Source: an uncultured Mediterraneibacter sp.
GTDB taxonomy: Bacteria > Bacillota > Clostridia > Lachnospirales > Lachnospiraceae
Assembly: GCA_944377745.1 (NCBI GenBank)
Contig: CALWFV010000003.1
Span: 62,001 to 126,000 of the forward strand
Direction of reading: 5' to 3'
DNA: 64,000 bases
How positions within the stretch are numbered: position 1 is the stretch's first letter; every line of letters begins with the position of its first letter. A program made the position numbers and the translations under genes. The notes beneath the pieces are model-generated. The model was not told the origin of the DNA. It did not search any database and saw only the letters and a program-made list of their open reading frames with translations. Of this stretch, positions 29,874 through 41,458 are shown in pieces.

Positions 29874-30815
29874 ATGAATCCCGGTATCTGTTATCTATAT
29901 GAATATCAAAATAAAAAGCGCAGAAGAAACGCCGGTTTCCTCAAAGTTGCGCGGCATTACCAGTCCTGTATCCTGCAGCTCCATATCCGGGGGATCAGCG
30001 CCGGAAACGGGGCTTCCCTGGAACTGTGGGCGTTCTGCCTGCACGGAAGCGATATGGTCGGGACGCAGATTGCCTCCCTGACCTGTTTTAACCGCACTGT
30101 GTCAGCCCGTCTTCCCGTCTCGGAATCCACGTTCCCTGAAGGGACGTCCCTCCCTGAGATCGATGGTTTCCTGGTCCGCTTCCCCGGAGGAAATCCGCCG
30201 GTCTTCTGGATCGCATCCGATCAGTTCCTGGATGCGGATCCTGCGGCAATGCGTGAACCCGTCACTGAATCCCAGCCAGACATCGAGCCAGACGTTTCCC
30301 CCGAAGCGCCTGAACCTATTCCCGAGGATGAGCCGCCTTCAGATTCCAGCAACGTGATCCCTGCGGACAGCGATGCAAAACCTTCTGCCGAAAATGAGTC
30401 TCCTGCCAAAAGCGAGCCGTCAGAGCCGGAGACAGTCCCAGAGCCCGCTGCTTCTCCGGACGCTTCCTCTGACGTTGCCCTGTCCTCGGAAGTACATCCC
30501 GCTGGTTCCGGCGCCAGAAAGATCCAGCGCTCGGATCTCTCCCGTCTCCCCCGGAAGTTCTGGTCCCTGGCGAACAACAGCTTCCTGCTGCACGGCTACC
30601 ACAATTACGCCCATCTTCTCCTGGTGGAGGAAAATGACCATATATGGCTCGGTGTTCCCGGAATATATGATCCCCGGGAGGCAAGGGCAGCAGAACTGTT
30701 CGGCTTCCCCCAGTTCACCCGCGACTATATCCGTGAGCTGGATCTCAGCGAAGAGGAACGGAACGACGATGCGGATTTCGGACACTGGTGCCGTTATCTT
30801 GACCAGGCTAAATAA
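29874..30815 (+). CDS. Hypothetical protein of two conserved ends with a Pro/Glu/Ser linker (DUF6128-like)
   Basis: 313 residues, no membrane segment. The N-terminal domain (about 1-120; start MNPGICYLYEYQNKKRRRNAG) and the C-terminal domain (about 215-305; WSLANNSFLLHGYHNYAHLLLVEE) look folded. They are joined by a strongly acidic, Pro- and Ser-rich linker (about 128-210). I recall similar proteins in Lachnospiraceae as DUF6128, but the assignment is by eye. The function is unknown. It ends 8 bases inside the dGTPase gene, tail to tail. AGAGG lies 7 bases ahead of the ATG. Confidence 0.7.
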   Translation: MNPGICYLYEYQNKKRRRNAGFLKVARHYQSCILQLHIRGISAGNGASLELWAFCLHGSDMVGTQIASLTCFNRTVSARLPVSESTFPEGTSLPEIDGFLVRFPGGNPPVFWIASDQFLDADPAAMREPVTESQPDIEPDVSPEAPEPIPEDEPPSDSSNVIPADSDAKPSAENESPAKSEPSEPETVPEPAASPDASSDVALSSEVHPAGSGARKIQRSDLSRLPRKFWSLANNSFLLHGYHNYAHLLLVEENDHIWLGVPGIYDPREARAAELFGFPQFTRDYIRELDLSEEERNDDADFGHWCRYLDQAK

Positions 30816-32223
30816 GCCCGTTCATCTGCTGGTACAGCCGTTTTGCGTAATTATCTGTCATCCCGCACACATAGTCTGTGACAAGGAGCAGGCGGAGATA
30901 CAGTTTTTCCGCCTCGCTCTTTCCCTCCGCCTGAAGGCGGTACGCATTTTTATAGTTATCAGAAATAAAGGAGACGACACGGATATCCGTGGAATCCATT
31001 TTCCCATCGGTATCGTAATACAGCACCGCATGGACAAGCCGGTCCATAAGGTAGTCAAGGATGGAGGACTCCGACAGTTCCATCTCATAGATCGCCCTTG
31101 AGGTAAAGACACGGCGGTATGCCATATCTCCCAGCAGATCCATCAGGGATGCCCCGAAGGTCCCGCTGAACAGATCTGCGCCGAACGTGCCTTCCATAAT
31201 CGCATCATAGTTTGAAGTAAACCCGTATGTAGCACAGCTGATCAGGAATCCCTGGGCGCTGATGATCCAGTTCTTCACCGCATAGGACTCCGGGTTATCC
31301 ACACTCTTCTTTGTGCCACGCTCATAGAGCTGGCGGAGTTTCTCAAGTGGCCGGAACCCTGCATCCTGATACTCGTCCTCGACAGCTGCCAGCTCTTTTT
31401 CCAGTGTGTAATATGAGATAAACCCTTTTACGAATGCGTCCTCTATGTCCGCTGTTTTATACGCGAGATCGTCCGCCGCTTCCAGGATATAGGTAAGCGG
31501 ATGCCGGCGGTTCCCTGCTCCCGTAGCTTCCGTGATCTTCCGGAACGTGCCCTCGTCCGCCAGATAGTATCCCATTTTCTTGTCTTTGATATTCCCGCTC
31601 TTTCTATCGATCCCTGTGGAGGGGACAGGATACTTTATGATCGTATTGAGCAGGGCATAGGTCAGGTTCATCCCGTATTCATCTACGAGATAGTGTAGTC
31701 TGGTCACCAGGCGCAGCGCCTGAGCATTTCCTTCAAAGTGCAGGAAGTCCTGTTTCATCTGTTCGCTCAGCATCTCATTCACATGTTTTCCAAAAAAAGA
31801 AAGCCGGGGTAGATTTTTTTCAAACCACTCTCTGATCGCATCCTCTCCGAAATGTCCGAAAGGCGGATTCCCGATATCGTGAATCAGTCCCGCGCACTCC
31901 AGGATATGGGAGATATCTTCTCTCATTTTCGGCGTAAACCCCGGATCTTTTCGGTATTTCAGGATGTTTTCGCCAATGTTCTGTCCCAGCGATTTCCCCA
32001 GAGACGCCACCTCCAGGGAATGCGTCAGCCTTGTCCGGATAAAATCACTTTTGTCCAGAGGGAACACCTGGGTCTTATCCTGAAGGCGCCGAAAGGACGC
32101 GCTGCCGATGATCCGGTGGTAGTCTTTTTCAAATTCGCTCCTCAGATCCGTCGATCTGCGGCGGCTTCTGCCTTCTCTCTCCCGCTTTTCACACAGAAGC
32201 CTGCTCCACTCCATTCTCTCCAT
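30808..32223 (-). CDS. dgt: Deoxyguanosinetriphosphate triphosphohydrolase (dGTPase)
   Basis: About 471 residues. It hydrolyses dGTP to deoxyguanosine and triphosphate. The HD-domain metal ligands are visible: His in TRLTHSLEVAS and HD in LIHDIGNPPFGHFGE. The frame opens at TTG 32280, overlapping the upstream stop (TTGA), but no ribosome binding site is seen there. ATG 32223 (AAAAGGA 10 bases ahead) and ATG 32214 (GAAGGA 10 bases ahead) are both plausible starts. It is likely cotranscribed with the HTH gene upstream. Confidence 0.92.
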   Translation of the reverse strand: MERMEWSRLLCEKREREGRSRRRSTDLRSEFEKDYHRIIGSASFRRLQDKTQVFPLDKSDFIRTRLTHSLEVASLGKSLGQNIGENILKYRKDPGFTPKMREDISHILECAGLIHDIGNPPFGHFGEDAIREWFEKNLPRLSFFGKHVNEMLSEQMKQDFLHFEGNAQALRLVTRLHYLVDEYGMNLTYALLNTIIKYPVPSTGIDRKSGNIKDKKMGYYLADEGTFRKITEATGAGNRRHPLTYILEAADDLAYKTADIEDAFVKGFISYYTLEKELAAVEDEYQDAGFRPLEKLRQLYERGTKKSVDNPESYAVKNWIISAQGFLISCATYGFTSNYDAIMEGTFGADLFSGTFGASLMDLLGDMAYRRVFTSRAIYEMELSESSILDYLMDRLVHAVLYYDTDGKMDSTDIRVVSFISDNYKNAYRLQAEGKSEAEKLYLRLLLVTDYVCGMTDNYAKRLYQQMNGLI

Positions 32224-32276
32224 ATCCTTCACATCCTTTTCTTCGATCGGACAGGGGTCGGAAATCAAGTTCCTTC

Positions 32277-33128
32277 TCAATCAAGATAGATAGGCGGTTC
32301 GTACGCTTTGCCGAGAAGCGCCTTCTTCCTCTCCTGATATCCCAGGAAGGCCCACTCTGTCATATCCGTCCATTTATGTATACTTCTGTCATAAACCTGC
32401 ACATAACCAATCCTGGTCGGATGCATCCGGACACTGTTGGACTGGTATTCTCTTCCGGTATACGGGTTCACCTCTCCCAGCTCCCTGTCCTCTTCCCCGT
32501 CGTCATGAGAGATGACAGGTTCAAAATCTTCTTTTTTTGTCTCCTGCATTGCAGCCGGTTTCACATCGGCGGAATCCGAAAGGCGTACCTCGCGGGACGC
32601 GTTACGCTTTTTCTCCTCTTCTTCCTCTTTCGTCTCCGTCTCATTGTTCTTTCTTCTCATGAAAAATTCTCCGAAACGGTCTTTCTTCGGCTTCTCCAGT
32701 TCTTCCTTGATCGCTTCCACCGGCTCACCGGCTTTCGCGTTCTTTTCCAGCTCAGAGAGTTCCTCATGGATATCATAGAGTTCACCGATTGTCATATCCC
32801 TCTCATCCTTATCCGCTCCGCCTGTCTGCTCCCGTACTTGTACATCCCTCTCCGCCCCCGCCGTTTCATCATTCTGCGCCGGTGTCCTGGCAGGCGCCTT
32901 TGTTGTCTCGCCCCCCATAATGCTGAGCTGAAACGGGCATTCCAGAATCGAGGCGATCATCCTCATATCCTGCTCCTGAAAATTATCGCGCCCAAGTCTC
33001 TGTGTCAGATTCTGTCTTGACATCTTCTTTCCCGTCCGCTGCTCTATAGTCTCAGCCAATTCTTTGATAGTCATCCCTTTCCGTCCGAGAACGATCTTGA
33101 CCTGTTCACCAAACGTTAAATCTTCCAT
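32277..33128 (-). CDS. Helix-turn-helix protein with acidic linker, function unknown
   Basis: 283 residues. The N-terminus (about 1-70) looks like an XRE-type helix-turn-helix (KGMTIKELAETIEQ; SRQNLTQRLGRDNF). The middle (about 75-210) is charged and low in complexity. The C-terminus (about 215-283) is conserved-looking, with NPYTGREYQSNSVRMHPTR and WTDMTEWAFLGYQERKKALL. AAGGAGG lies just ahead of the ATG. It is coupled to the dGTPase gene. I do not recognise the C-terminal domain; a regulatory role is only suggested by the HTH. Confidence 0.75.
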   Translation of the reverse strand: MEDLTFGEQVKIVLGRKGMTIKELAETIEQRTGKKMSRQNLTQRLGRDNFQEQDMRMIASILECPFQLSIMGGETTKAPARTPAQNDETAGAERDVQVREQTGGADKDERDMTIGELYDIHEELSELEKNAKAGEPVEAIKEELEKPKKDRFGEFFMRRKNNETETKEEEEEKKRNASREVRLSDSADVKPAAMQETKKEDFEPVISHDDGEEDRELGEVNPYTGREYQSNSVRMHPTRIGYVQVYDRSIHKWTDMTEWAFLGYQERKKALLGKAYEPPIYLD

Positions 33129-33187
33129 GGTTTTCCTCCTTATGCAAATTATACTCCTTTGTTTCTTTGGGTCATTGTTGAAGTTCT

Positions 33188-33373
33188 CAGTTCACACCTA
33201 ACCGCCGCCCCATGCGCACTCGTCGCGCTGACGCGCTCCAGTCCCGCGCTTCGCGCTAAGACTGCTTATGTGGGCGGCGGTTACGAGTTCCACTCGTACT
33301 CGGGAATAGGGAAATGCCCCTTACATGCAAGCATAACACTGCATTTCCCTATTCCCGAGTACGGTGTGAACTG
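33188..33373. repeat. 186-base nested inverted-repeat element
   Basis: Outer ends: perfect 11-base inverted repeat CAGTTCACACC (33188-33198) and GGTGTGAACTG (33363-33373). Inside are two further stems: TAACCGCCGCCC (33199-33210) with GGGCGGCGGTTA (33272-33283), and a perfect 22-base stem, 33296-33317 with 33341-33362. No open frame fits. One end is repeated at 36546-36603 with about 50 of 56 bases the same. It may be a non-autonomous mobile element (MITE-like) or a structured RNA element. It begins 7 bases after the vanY stop. Confidence 0.8.
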
Positions 33374-33380
33374 TAACCGG

Positions 33381-34181
33381 TCATTGTCCCAGAATATATT
33401 CCTCCAGTGTGACCCCCTGCTCCGTGATCTCTTTGGCCGCCTCTTCTCCTACATAGCGATAGTGCCACGGTTCATAGATGATCCCTGTTATATCTGCCTT
33501 TTCCTCGGGATATCTCAGGATAAACCCATACTCCCAGCAATGTTCCATCAGCCATTTCTGTTCGTCCGTATCCCCCTGTCTGTCATCCAGTTCTTCATAT
33601 TCAGAAGAAATGATATCCACCGCAAGCCCGGTGGCATGTTCACTGGCTCCTGGTACCGCAACGGATTTTTTTGTCTCATCATACGCATTCAATGGTGTGT
33701 ATCCCCGGCTGATCCAGTCCTGCATCGTCGAGTTGAACACATCCCTCTGCTTGTCATAGGACCTGTACGCCGATGCAACGTACATGCTGAGCCCCGATGC
33801 AGCCCCGTCGTCAAGCATATTCTGAAGACTTTCCGCAATTCGTGAATCCACTGACCTCTCGGAGTCGATCTCCGTTAGTTCCGCCGGCGTATACTCTGTG
33901 TCAAGGGGATGGCCTTCGTTCACAAGCGCAAGACACCATCCGTCCGAATCTCCTGCCAGCAGTTCTGCGCTGTCCGTCACAGCGTCCACCTTGACCGCCT
34001 GCAGTGCCAGCTCCTCATTTGCCTGTTTCAGTTGTGCATTTTCCGCAGCGAGTTCTTCCTCCTGTCTTTCTATGACAGTCCTGGCTGCCACAAAGGTCAC
34101 AAGCACTCCTGCCGCCAGACCAAACCCTGCTCCTGTCAGCAGTGTCCGTCTTGTTTTCGCTCTCTTGCTCTCACGTCTCAT
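33381..34181 (-). CDS. D-alanyl-D-alanine carboxypeptidase, VanY type (M15B)
   Basis: 266 residues with one N-terminal membrane helix (about 13-32), so the catalytic domain is outside. The zinc and active-site motifs of the M15 family are SAYRSYDKQ, SEHATGLAVD (His and Asp ligands) and EPWHYRYVG (catalytic Glu and the last His). It trims the terminal D-Ala of peptidoglycan stem peptides. No van resistance cluster is nearby, so a housekeeping role is likely. It is separated by one base from the stop of the phosphopantetheinyl transferase gene. Confidence 0.93.
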   Translation of the reverse strand: MRRESKRAKTRRTLLTGAGFGLAAGVLVTFVAARTVIERQEEELAAENAQLKQANEELALQAVKVDAVTDSAELLAGDSDGWCLALVNEGHPLDTEYTPAELTEIDSERSVDSRIAESLQNMLDDGAASGLSMYVASAYRSYDKQRDVFNSTMQDWISRGYTPLNAYDETKKSVAVPGASEHATGLAVDIISSEYEELDDRQGDTDEQKWLMEHCWEYGFILRYPEEKADITGIIYEPWHYRYVGEEAAKEITEQGVTLEEYILGQ

Positions 34182-34182
34182 G

Positions 34183-34809
34183 TTATAGTTTCAACTCCGT
34201 ATGTACTTCTGATTCGATCATATTATCTGTTGTGCAGACCGCCATCTTATAGGGCAGTCCGTCTATACGAAACTCTCTGTAATAATACTGTTCCTGGAAT
34301 TCCGGCGGCTGTTTTACAAGGACCGGCGGATCACCGAGAAGGACCGTAAAAGAATCCATTGGAAGCGCCATTCCCTTCCGTGTGGCCTTCAGAAAGCTTT
34401 CTTTCAGGACCCAGTATCTGTAAAACCTGTCCCTCTGCTGTTCTACTGTACCGCCGTCCTGAACCGCAATCCATTCTTCTCTGCTGAAAAACCTCTCTGC
34501 AACCTTCATCCTCAGTTCTCCCATTTGCTGAAGGTCGCACCCTACTCTGACAGAAGACGCCCCTGTCTCCGCAGCACACATCACATAGTCTCCGGAATGA
34601 GACAGATTATACACAGAAGATTCAGGCAGACCATATTCTGCCCGAATCTTTTCCCACAGACTCCACGCTCCCGCACTCTGAGCCCTGCCCTGACAGGATC
34701 GCAGCGCATCCGCTTTCTTACGGCGGAAAAGCGGAAGCCTCTCATAATATTCCCTGTAACATTTTTCATCATAGAGTGGCGTCACACTCGCCAGCCAGAC
34801 TCTGACCAT
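34183..34809 (-). CDS. 4'-phosphopantetheinyl transferase, Sfp type
   Basis: 208 residues. It transfers phosphopantetheine from coenzyme A to carrier proteins. The family motifs are present: SHSGDYVMCA, VGCDLQQM (magnesium-binding Asp) and FFSREEW with YWVLKESFLKA (catalytic Glu and Lys). No polyketide or nonribosomal peptide genes are in the window, so the carrier is unknown. It follows the GGDEF/EAL gene after 4 bases and is followed by vanY after one base, a tight three-gene operon. Confidence 0.9.
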   Translation of the reverse strand: MVRVWLASVTPLYDEKCYREYYERLPLFRRKKADALRSCQGRAQSAGAWSLWEKIRAEYGLPESSVYNLSHSGDYVMCAAETGASSVRVGCDLQQMGELRMKVAERFFSREEWIAVQDGGTVEQQRDRFYRYWVLKESFLKATRKGMALPMDSFTVLLGDPPVLVKQPPEFQEQYYYREFRIDGLPYKMAVCTTDNMIESEVHTELKL

Positions 34810-34813
34810 AGCT

Positions 34814-36433
34814 CTATTCCTTCATATAGCGAACTTCAAAAGTTTCTATCGTGATCGGTTTGTTAAAAAGAGTGCCCTGCGCATAATCACATCCCAGTTC
34901 TTCCAGAACATTGAGCTGGTCCTGGGTCTCAACTCCAGAGGCCAGCACATAAGCTCCAAGCTGTCTGCATACATCAATGACTGCCTTTGCCACAATGCGG
35001 CTTCTTCTGTTTCCAACGATATTTGTGATCAGGCTCTTGTCCAGTTTCAGTCCGTCAAACTCCATAATGGAGAGAATGGAAAAACTGGAGTTCTTTGCCC
35101 CGAAATGATCCAGGATAACCCTCACATTCGCCTTCCTGATCTTGCTGCTCGTCTCAGTGAGCATCTCCTGATTCATATCTGTGTACGACTCTGCCACTTC
35201 CACCTCAAGATACTCACAGAACACGTGATATTTCTCGATCAGGGTGAGCATTCTGTCCGCGATGTTCTCCTCCCTCAAAGTCGCCCCGGCAAAATTTACA
35301 GAAACCGGAATCATTGGAAGTTCTTCCAGTTCCCACCGGTGCAGTGTTTTACACACCTGCTCAAAAACATAAAGATCCAGGTAATGGGAAAGCCGTGTCT
35401 CCTCCAGAAGATTCAGGTATCTTGCCGGATTGACGATTCCGAGATCTTTATGGTGATACCTCACTACAGCCTCTGCTCCGGCAACCTTCCCGGTCTTTAC
35501 GTCGATCTTCGGGACAAAACATACAATGAAGTTCCCGTTTTTGATGTCATTGAGCAGATCTTCTTTAATGATCGGCTCGTGATGCCCTTTCTTCAGGTTT
35601 TTATAGTATTTGCGCTTTTCGTCACGCATCATATTCTCTGCCGACGCAACAAGATTGCTCACGTCAATGTCAACTTTTTCCCATGCATATCCTACAGATA
35701 CAAGCCCCAGGCTGATATTGTCCAGTTTTCTGTGTGCGGCGTGCGCCTGTTTTGTAAATTCCTCATAGGAGCTGTCCTCCATAAGGACCAGATATTCATC
35801 TCCCGTCAAGCGGTATACAAAACCGCTCCGGAAATACTCCTCCAGTACTTCCCCTACGCGGATGACCACTTCATCCCCGTAATCACGGCCGAACTCCTTG
35901 TTAAAATTCTTTAGACCATTGATATCCAGAGACAGTGCTCCCAGAGACTTCAATTCATCATGGGGTGTTTCATCCATATAGGCAACAAAACTGTTTCTGT
36001 TCAGCAATCCTGTCAGATTATCGTGATAACTCAGGTATTCCTGCTGTTTCTGCATTTTCTGCAGCGTGATCGCCTGAGGAATATAGGGGAGTACCGCGCG
36101 CATCAGACTGATATCGCATCCTCCTCTGTGCACTCCCACGACCGCCAGAATCGCCGTAGTATCTTCATCCAACTTCAGAAATACACTGTAGCTGTCTGCT
36201 GTCGTATCAGTAATCTCCTGCTTCATCCATTTCGGCTGCTGGTCAGCGGAGAGCATTTTGATCCGGTCCCTCTGCCACGGAATATTTTCCGCGCACCATT
36301 CATAGATCGTCTCAATGTCATCAAACTCTTTTTCAATATAGTAAACGTACTCTGAATCGTAGTAATCACGTACTGCCCTCAGGACATCGTTTATGATCTC
36401 TACCAGAGAACGAAGATTCCTTTTTTCACTCAT
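34814..36433 (-). CDS. GGDEF/EAL protein with altered active sites
   Basis: 539 residues: an N-terminal sensory part (about 1-140), a GGDEF domain (about 145-270) and an EAL domain (about 290-535). The cyclase motif reads TGDEY instead of GGDEF. In the EAL domain, EAL reads EAV, the metal-binding DDFG reads DHFG and AEGVET reads ASGVET, while the Asn, the second Glu, the Lys and the Gln are kept. One or both activities may be lost, and the protein may be a c-di-GMP receptor instead. There is no membrane segment. It heads the operon with the phosphopantetheinyl transferase and vanY. Confidence 0.85.
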   Translation of the reverse strand: MSEKRNLRSLVEIINDVLRAVRDYYDSEYVYYIEKEFDDIETIYEWCAENIPWQRDRIKMLSADQQPKWMKQEITDTTADSYSVFLKLDEDTTAILAVVGVHRGGCDISLMRAVLPYIPQAITLQKMQKQQEYLSYHDNLTGLLNRNSFVAYMDETPHDELKSLGALSLDINGLKNFNKEFGRDYGDEVVIRVGEVLEEYFRSGFVYRLTGDEYLVLMEDSSYEEFTKQAHAAHRKLDNISLGLVSVGYAWEKVDIDVSNLVASAENMMRDEKRKYYKNLKKGHHEPIIKEDLLNDIKNGNFIVCFVPKIDVKTGKVAGAEAVVRYHHKDLGIVNPARYLNLLEETRLSHYLDLYVFEQVCKTLHRWELEELPMIPVSVNFAGATLREENIADRMLTLIEKYHVFCEYLEVEVAESYTDMNQEMLTETSSKIRKANVRVILDHFGAKNSSFSILSIMEFDGLKLDKSLITNIVGNRRSRIVAKAVIDVCRQLGAYVLASGVETQDQLNVLEELGCDYAQGTLFNKPITIETFEVRYMKE

Positions 36434-36545
36434 AGATTTTTTCTCCCCTGTTTCTTTTTATAGATTCCCCTACAGATACAGACATGAATATTGTAGTATA
36501 CTCATCCTTAAAATGCAAGATAAAATGCTTCAACAAGATTCCTGT

Positions 36546-36603
36546 GAACTGGAGCGCGGCAGCGGGACGAGTGCGCACGCGGGCGGCAGTTAGGTGTGAA
36601 CTG
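36546..36603. repeat. Half copy of the nested inverted-repeat element
   Basis: The sequence matches the reverse complement of 33188-33243 with about 50 of 56 bases the same, ending in the same GGTGTGAACTG terminus (36593-36603). The inner 22-base stem and the other end are missing. It lies between the GGDEF/EAL gene and the F-ATPase terminator. Confidence 0.75.
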
Positions 36604-36612
36604 GGACCAGCA

Positions 36613-36661
36613 AAAAACAGGCCTCTCCCCGCGAAAAAAGCTGCCGGGAAGGCCTGTTTTT
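36613..36661 (-). terminator. Terminator of the F-ATPase operon
   Basis: A perfect stem AAAAACAGGCC (36613-36623) with GGCCTGTTTTT (36651-36661), about 12 bases after the stop of the epsilon gene. The A/T-rich ends give T-runs on both strands, so it may work in both directions. Confidence 0.9.
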
Positions 36662-36673
36662 ATATAAGATTTT

Positions 36674-37090
36674 TTAAAGATTCCACTTTTTATCCTGAGC
36701 CAGCCGCAGGCGGTTCATCGCTCTGGCAAGGGACGCCTGAGTATGATAATACTCCTGAATGCTCTGTTTCTGACGCATCTGCTCCTCCGCGCGCTCCCGC
36801 TGTTCCTGTGCCCGGCGGATGTCGATCTCCTCCGGACGTTCCGCAGTATCAACAAGAAGGGTGACACGATTGTTGACGATCTCGGCAAAGCCGGTTCCCA
36901 CCGCAACTTCCGTCCACTCGCCTTCTTTTAATTCCATACGGGCGATCCCGACATCGATGGCGATCACCATATTCTCATGACGGGGAAGGATCCCTTTCTC
37001 ACCGTCCGGCGCCGGAATGACAAGGCTTAAGCATCTGCCCTCATAGAACACTCTGTCGCTGGCTATGATCTTCAGCCCAAATGTTTCCAT
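36674..37090 (-). CDS. atpC: F-type ATP synthase epsilon subunit
   Basis: 138 residues, full length: an N-terminal beta barrel (FGLKIIASDRVFYEGRCLSL, GEKGILPRHENMV) and a C-terminal helical hairpin (about 90-135) that can inhibit the enzyme. It is part of the rotor stalk. It is the last gene of the operon, 16 bases after the beta gene. Confidence 0.95.
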   Translation of the reverse strand: METFGLKIIASDRVFYEGRCLSLVIPAPDGEKGILPRHENMVIAIDVGIARMELKEGEWTEVAVGTGFAEIVNNRVTLLVDTAERPEEIDIRRAQEQRERAEEQMRQKQSIQEYYHTQASLARAMNRLRLAQDKKWNL

Positions 37091-37106
37091 ATGATCACGC
37101 TCCTGT

Positions 37107-39402
<2,296 letters not shown>

Positions 39403-39403
39403 A

Positions 39404-40912
39404 TTAACACCTGCTCTTCTTGAATTCCTTCGCTGTCTCCACGATCTTTCCGATCAGTTCGTCTGTCAGCACCTTCTTCTCCTCGATCTCCTGACCGATC
39501 TCCGGATGCTCTGTGTCAAAGTGCTGCAGCATGTCCATCTGGAACTGTTTGATCTTTGTCTTCTCGACACCCAGCATCACTTTGTGTGTCGCTGCACACA
39601 GTGTGATGACTTTCTCGTGCAGGCTGAGCGGATGATAGAGCGGCTGCTTTAACAGTTCCATCAGGCCGCTTCCATATTCAAGCTGTTCCTTTGTCGCAGC
39701 GTCCAGATCAGAACTGAACTGAGTGAACACTTCCATCTCACGGTACTGCGCCAGATCGATACGGATGCTTCCGGACGCTTTTTTCATTGCTTTTGTCTGT
39801 GCGGCGCCGCCCACACGGGAAACGGAAAGTCCGACGTTGACCGCCGGTCTCATTCCGGATGCGAACAGACCGCTCTCCAGGAAGATCTGTCCGTCTGTGA
39901 TAGAGATCACGTTGGTCGGGATATATGCTGACACGTCTCCCGCCTGAGTCTCGATGATCGGCAGAGCTGTGATGGAGCCGCCGCCCTTCTCCTCGCTCAG
40001 ACGGCTGGAACGCTCAAGCAGTCTGGAGTGGAGATAGAAGACGTCTCCCGGATATGCCTCACGTCCCGGAGACCTTCCAAGCAGAAGGGAAAGCGCACGG
40101 TACGCCACCGCGTGTTTGGAAAGATCATCATATACGATAAGAACATCTTTCCCCTGGTACATAAAATATTCCGCCATCGCGGTTCCCGAATACGGCGCGA
40201 TATACTGAAGTGAAGCGCAGTCGCTGGCAGTGGAGGACACGACGATCGTGTAATCCATTGCTCCGTTGCTGCTCAGTGTATTCACAACCTTCGCCACAGT
40301 AGACGCTTTCTGTCCTATCGCGACATAGATACAGATCACATCTTTTCCTTTCTGGTTCAGGATTGTATCCATCGCGATGGACGTCTTTCCTGTCTGACGG
40401 TCTCCAATGATCAGCTCACGCTGTCCCCTTCCGATCGGGAACATGGCGTCAATGGAGAGGATTCCAGTCTCCATGGGCACGCTGACCGACTTACGGTCAA
40501 TGATTCCCGGCGCCTCCTGCTCGATCGGCCGGTAATCGGATGACTTTATCTCCCCTTTTCCGTCGATCGGCTCGCCCAGAGCGTTCACGACTCTTCCGAC
40601 AAACCCTTCTCCTACCGGGACTCCCGCCCGTTTTCCTGTACGGGACACCTTCGTGCCTTCACGGATCTCCGAATCACTTCCAAAAAGGATACAGCCGATC
40701 TCATCTTTCCTGACATCCTGGACCATTCCCTTAAGGCCTGTCTCAAATGTAATGATCTCCCCGTACATGGCGTGATCAATCCCGTATATGGTGGCGATAC
40801 CATCGCCCACTGCAACGACAGTACCGACTTCACTGTCCTTGCTCATTGTATCAAAATTTTCTATCTCCTCCCGGAGTATAGAAATAATCTCATCTGAATT
40901 GATTGAACTCAC
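39404..40912 (-). CDS. atpA: F-type ATP synthase alpha subunit
   Basis: About 502 residues. It has the P-loop [11 protein letters not shown] near residue 170 and the signature [14 protein letters not shown], where the Arg reaches the catalytic site of beta. The frame is open from GTG 40921, but the ribosome binding site GGAGG overlaps that codon. GTG 40912 ([10 protein letters not shown]) lies about 8 bases after GGAGG and is preferred. It is the non-catalytic nucleotide-binding subunit of the head. Confidence 0.96.
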   Translation of the reverse strand: MSSINSDEIISILREEIENFDTMSKDSEVGTVVAVGDGIATIYGIDHAMYGEIITFETGLKGMVQDVRKDEIGCILFGSDSEIREGTKVSRTGKRAGVPVGEGFVGRVVNALGEPIDGKGEIKSSDYRPIEQEAPGIIDRKSVSVPMETGILSIDAMFPIGRGQRELIIGDRQTGKTSIAMDTILNQKGKDVICIYVAIGQKASTVAKVVNTLSSNGAMDYTIVVSSTASDCASLQYIAPYSGTAMAEYFMYQGKDVLIVYDDLSKHAVAYRALSLLLGRSPGREAYPGDVFYLHSRLLERSSRLSEEKGGGSITALPIIETQAGDVSAYIPTNVISITDGQIFLESGLFASGMRPAVNVGLSVSRVGGAAQTKAMKKASGSIRIDLAQYREMEVFTQFSSDLDAATKEQLEYGSGLMELLKQPLYHPLSLHEKVITLCAATHKVMLGVEKTKIKQFQMDMLQHFDTEHPEIGQEIEEKKVLTDELIGKIVETAKEFKKSRC

Positions 40913-40927
40913 CTTGCTCACCTCCGG

Positions 40928-41458
40928 TTACTTTAATCTTTGCTCTAATCTGTTCAGGCGTCCTCTCATGCTCCAGTCATACTCGTCGCTGCCCACGCGG
41001 AGGATAAACCCTCCCAGGAGCGCCGCGTCCTGACTGACTTCGATATTGGCTTTCTTCGCGCCGTATTTTCCGCACAGGAACGCCTCCATTCCCTTTTTCT
41101 GTTCCTCACTCGGAGGTGCGGTACACGTCAGTCTTGCATTCAGGACTTTGTTCTGCTCGTCGCAGATCGCATCATACGATTGAAAAATATCAGAGATCAG
41201 ATCCATTCTCTGATATTTGCACACAACTTTCAAAAAGTTTCTCATTTCTTCCGGGAATACCCTGTCTACCACGCTCTGCTTTTTCTTGAGCGCGATCGTG
41301 GGATTCACGAAAATATCATAGAGCTGAGGCACTTCTTCGAATATCTCCCTGGTCTTCTGCACTCTGTCGGCAGGAACACCGATGTCATAGAGGACACGGG
41401 CATATCTCTCCGCTGCCAGTGGGCAGTGCACAGGACTATTTGTTGTCTGTGTCGTCAT
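40928..41458 (-). CDS. atpH: F-type ATP synthase delta subunit
   Basis: About 176 residues, full length. It has the N-terminal helical bundle (AERYARVLYDIGVPADRVQ) and the C-terminal ALLGGFILRVGSDEYDWSMRGRLNRL motif that binds the stator. It links F1 to the b subunits. The frame starts at GTG 41467, but ATG 41458 with AGGTGG ahead is the better start. It overlaps the end of the b gene by 23 bases. Confidence 0.94.
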   Translation of the reverse strand: MTTQTTNSPVHCPLAAERYARVLYDIGVPADRVQKTREIFEEVPQLYDIFVNPTIALKKKQSVVDRVFPEEMRNFLKVVCKYQRMDLISDIFQSYDAICDEQNKVLNARLTCTAPPSEEQKKGMEAFLCGKYGAKKANIEVSQDAALLGGFILRVGSDEYDWSMRGRLNRLEQRLK

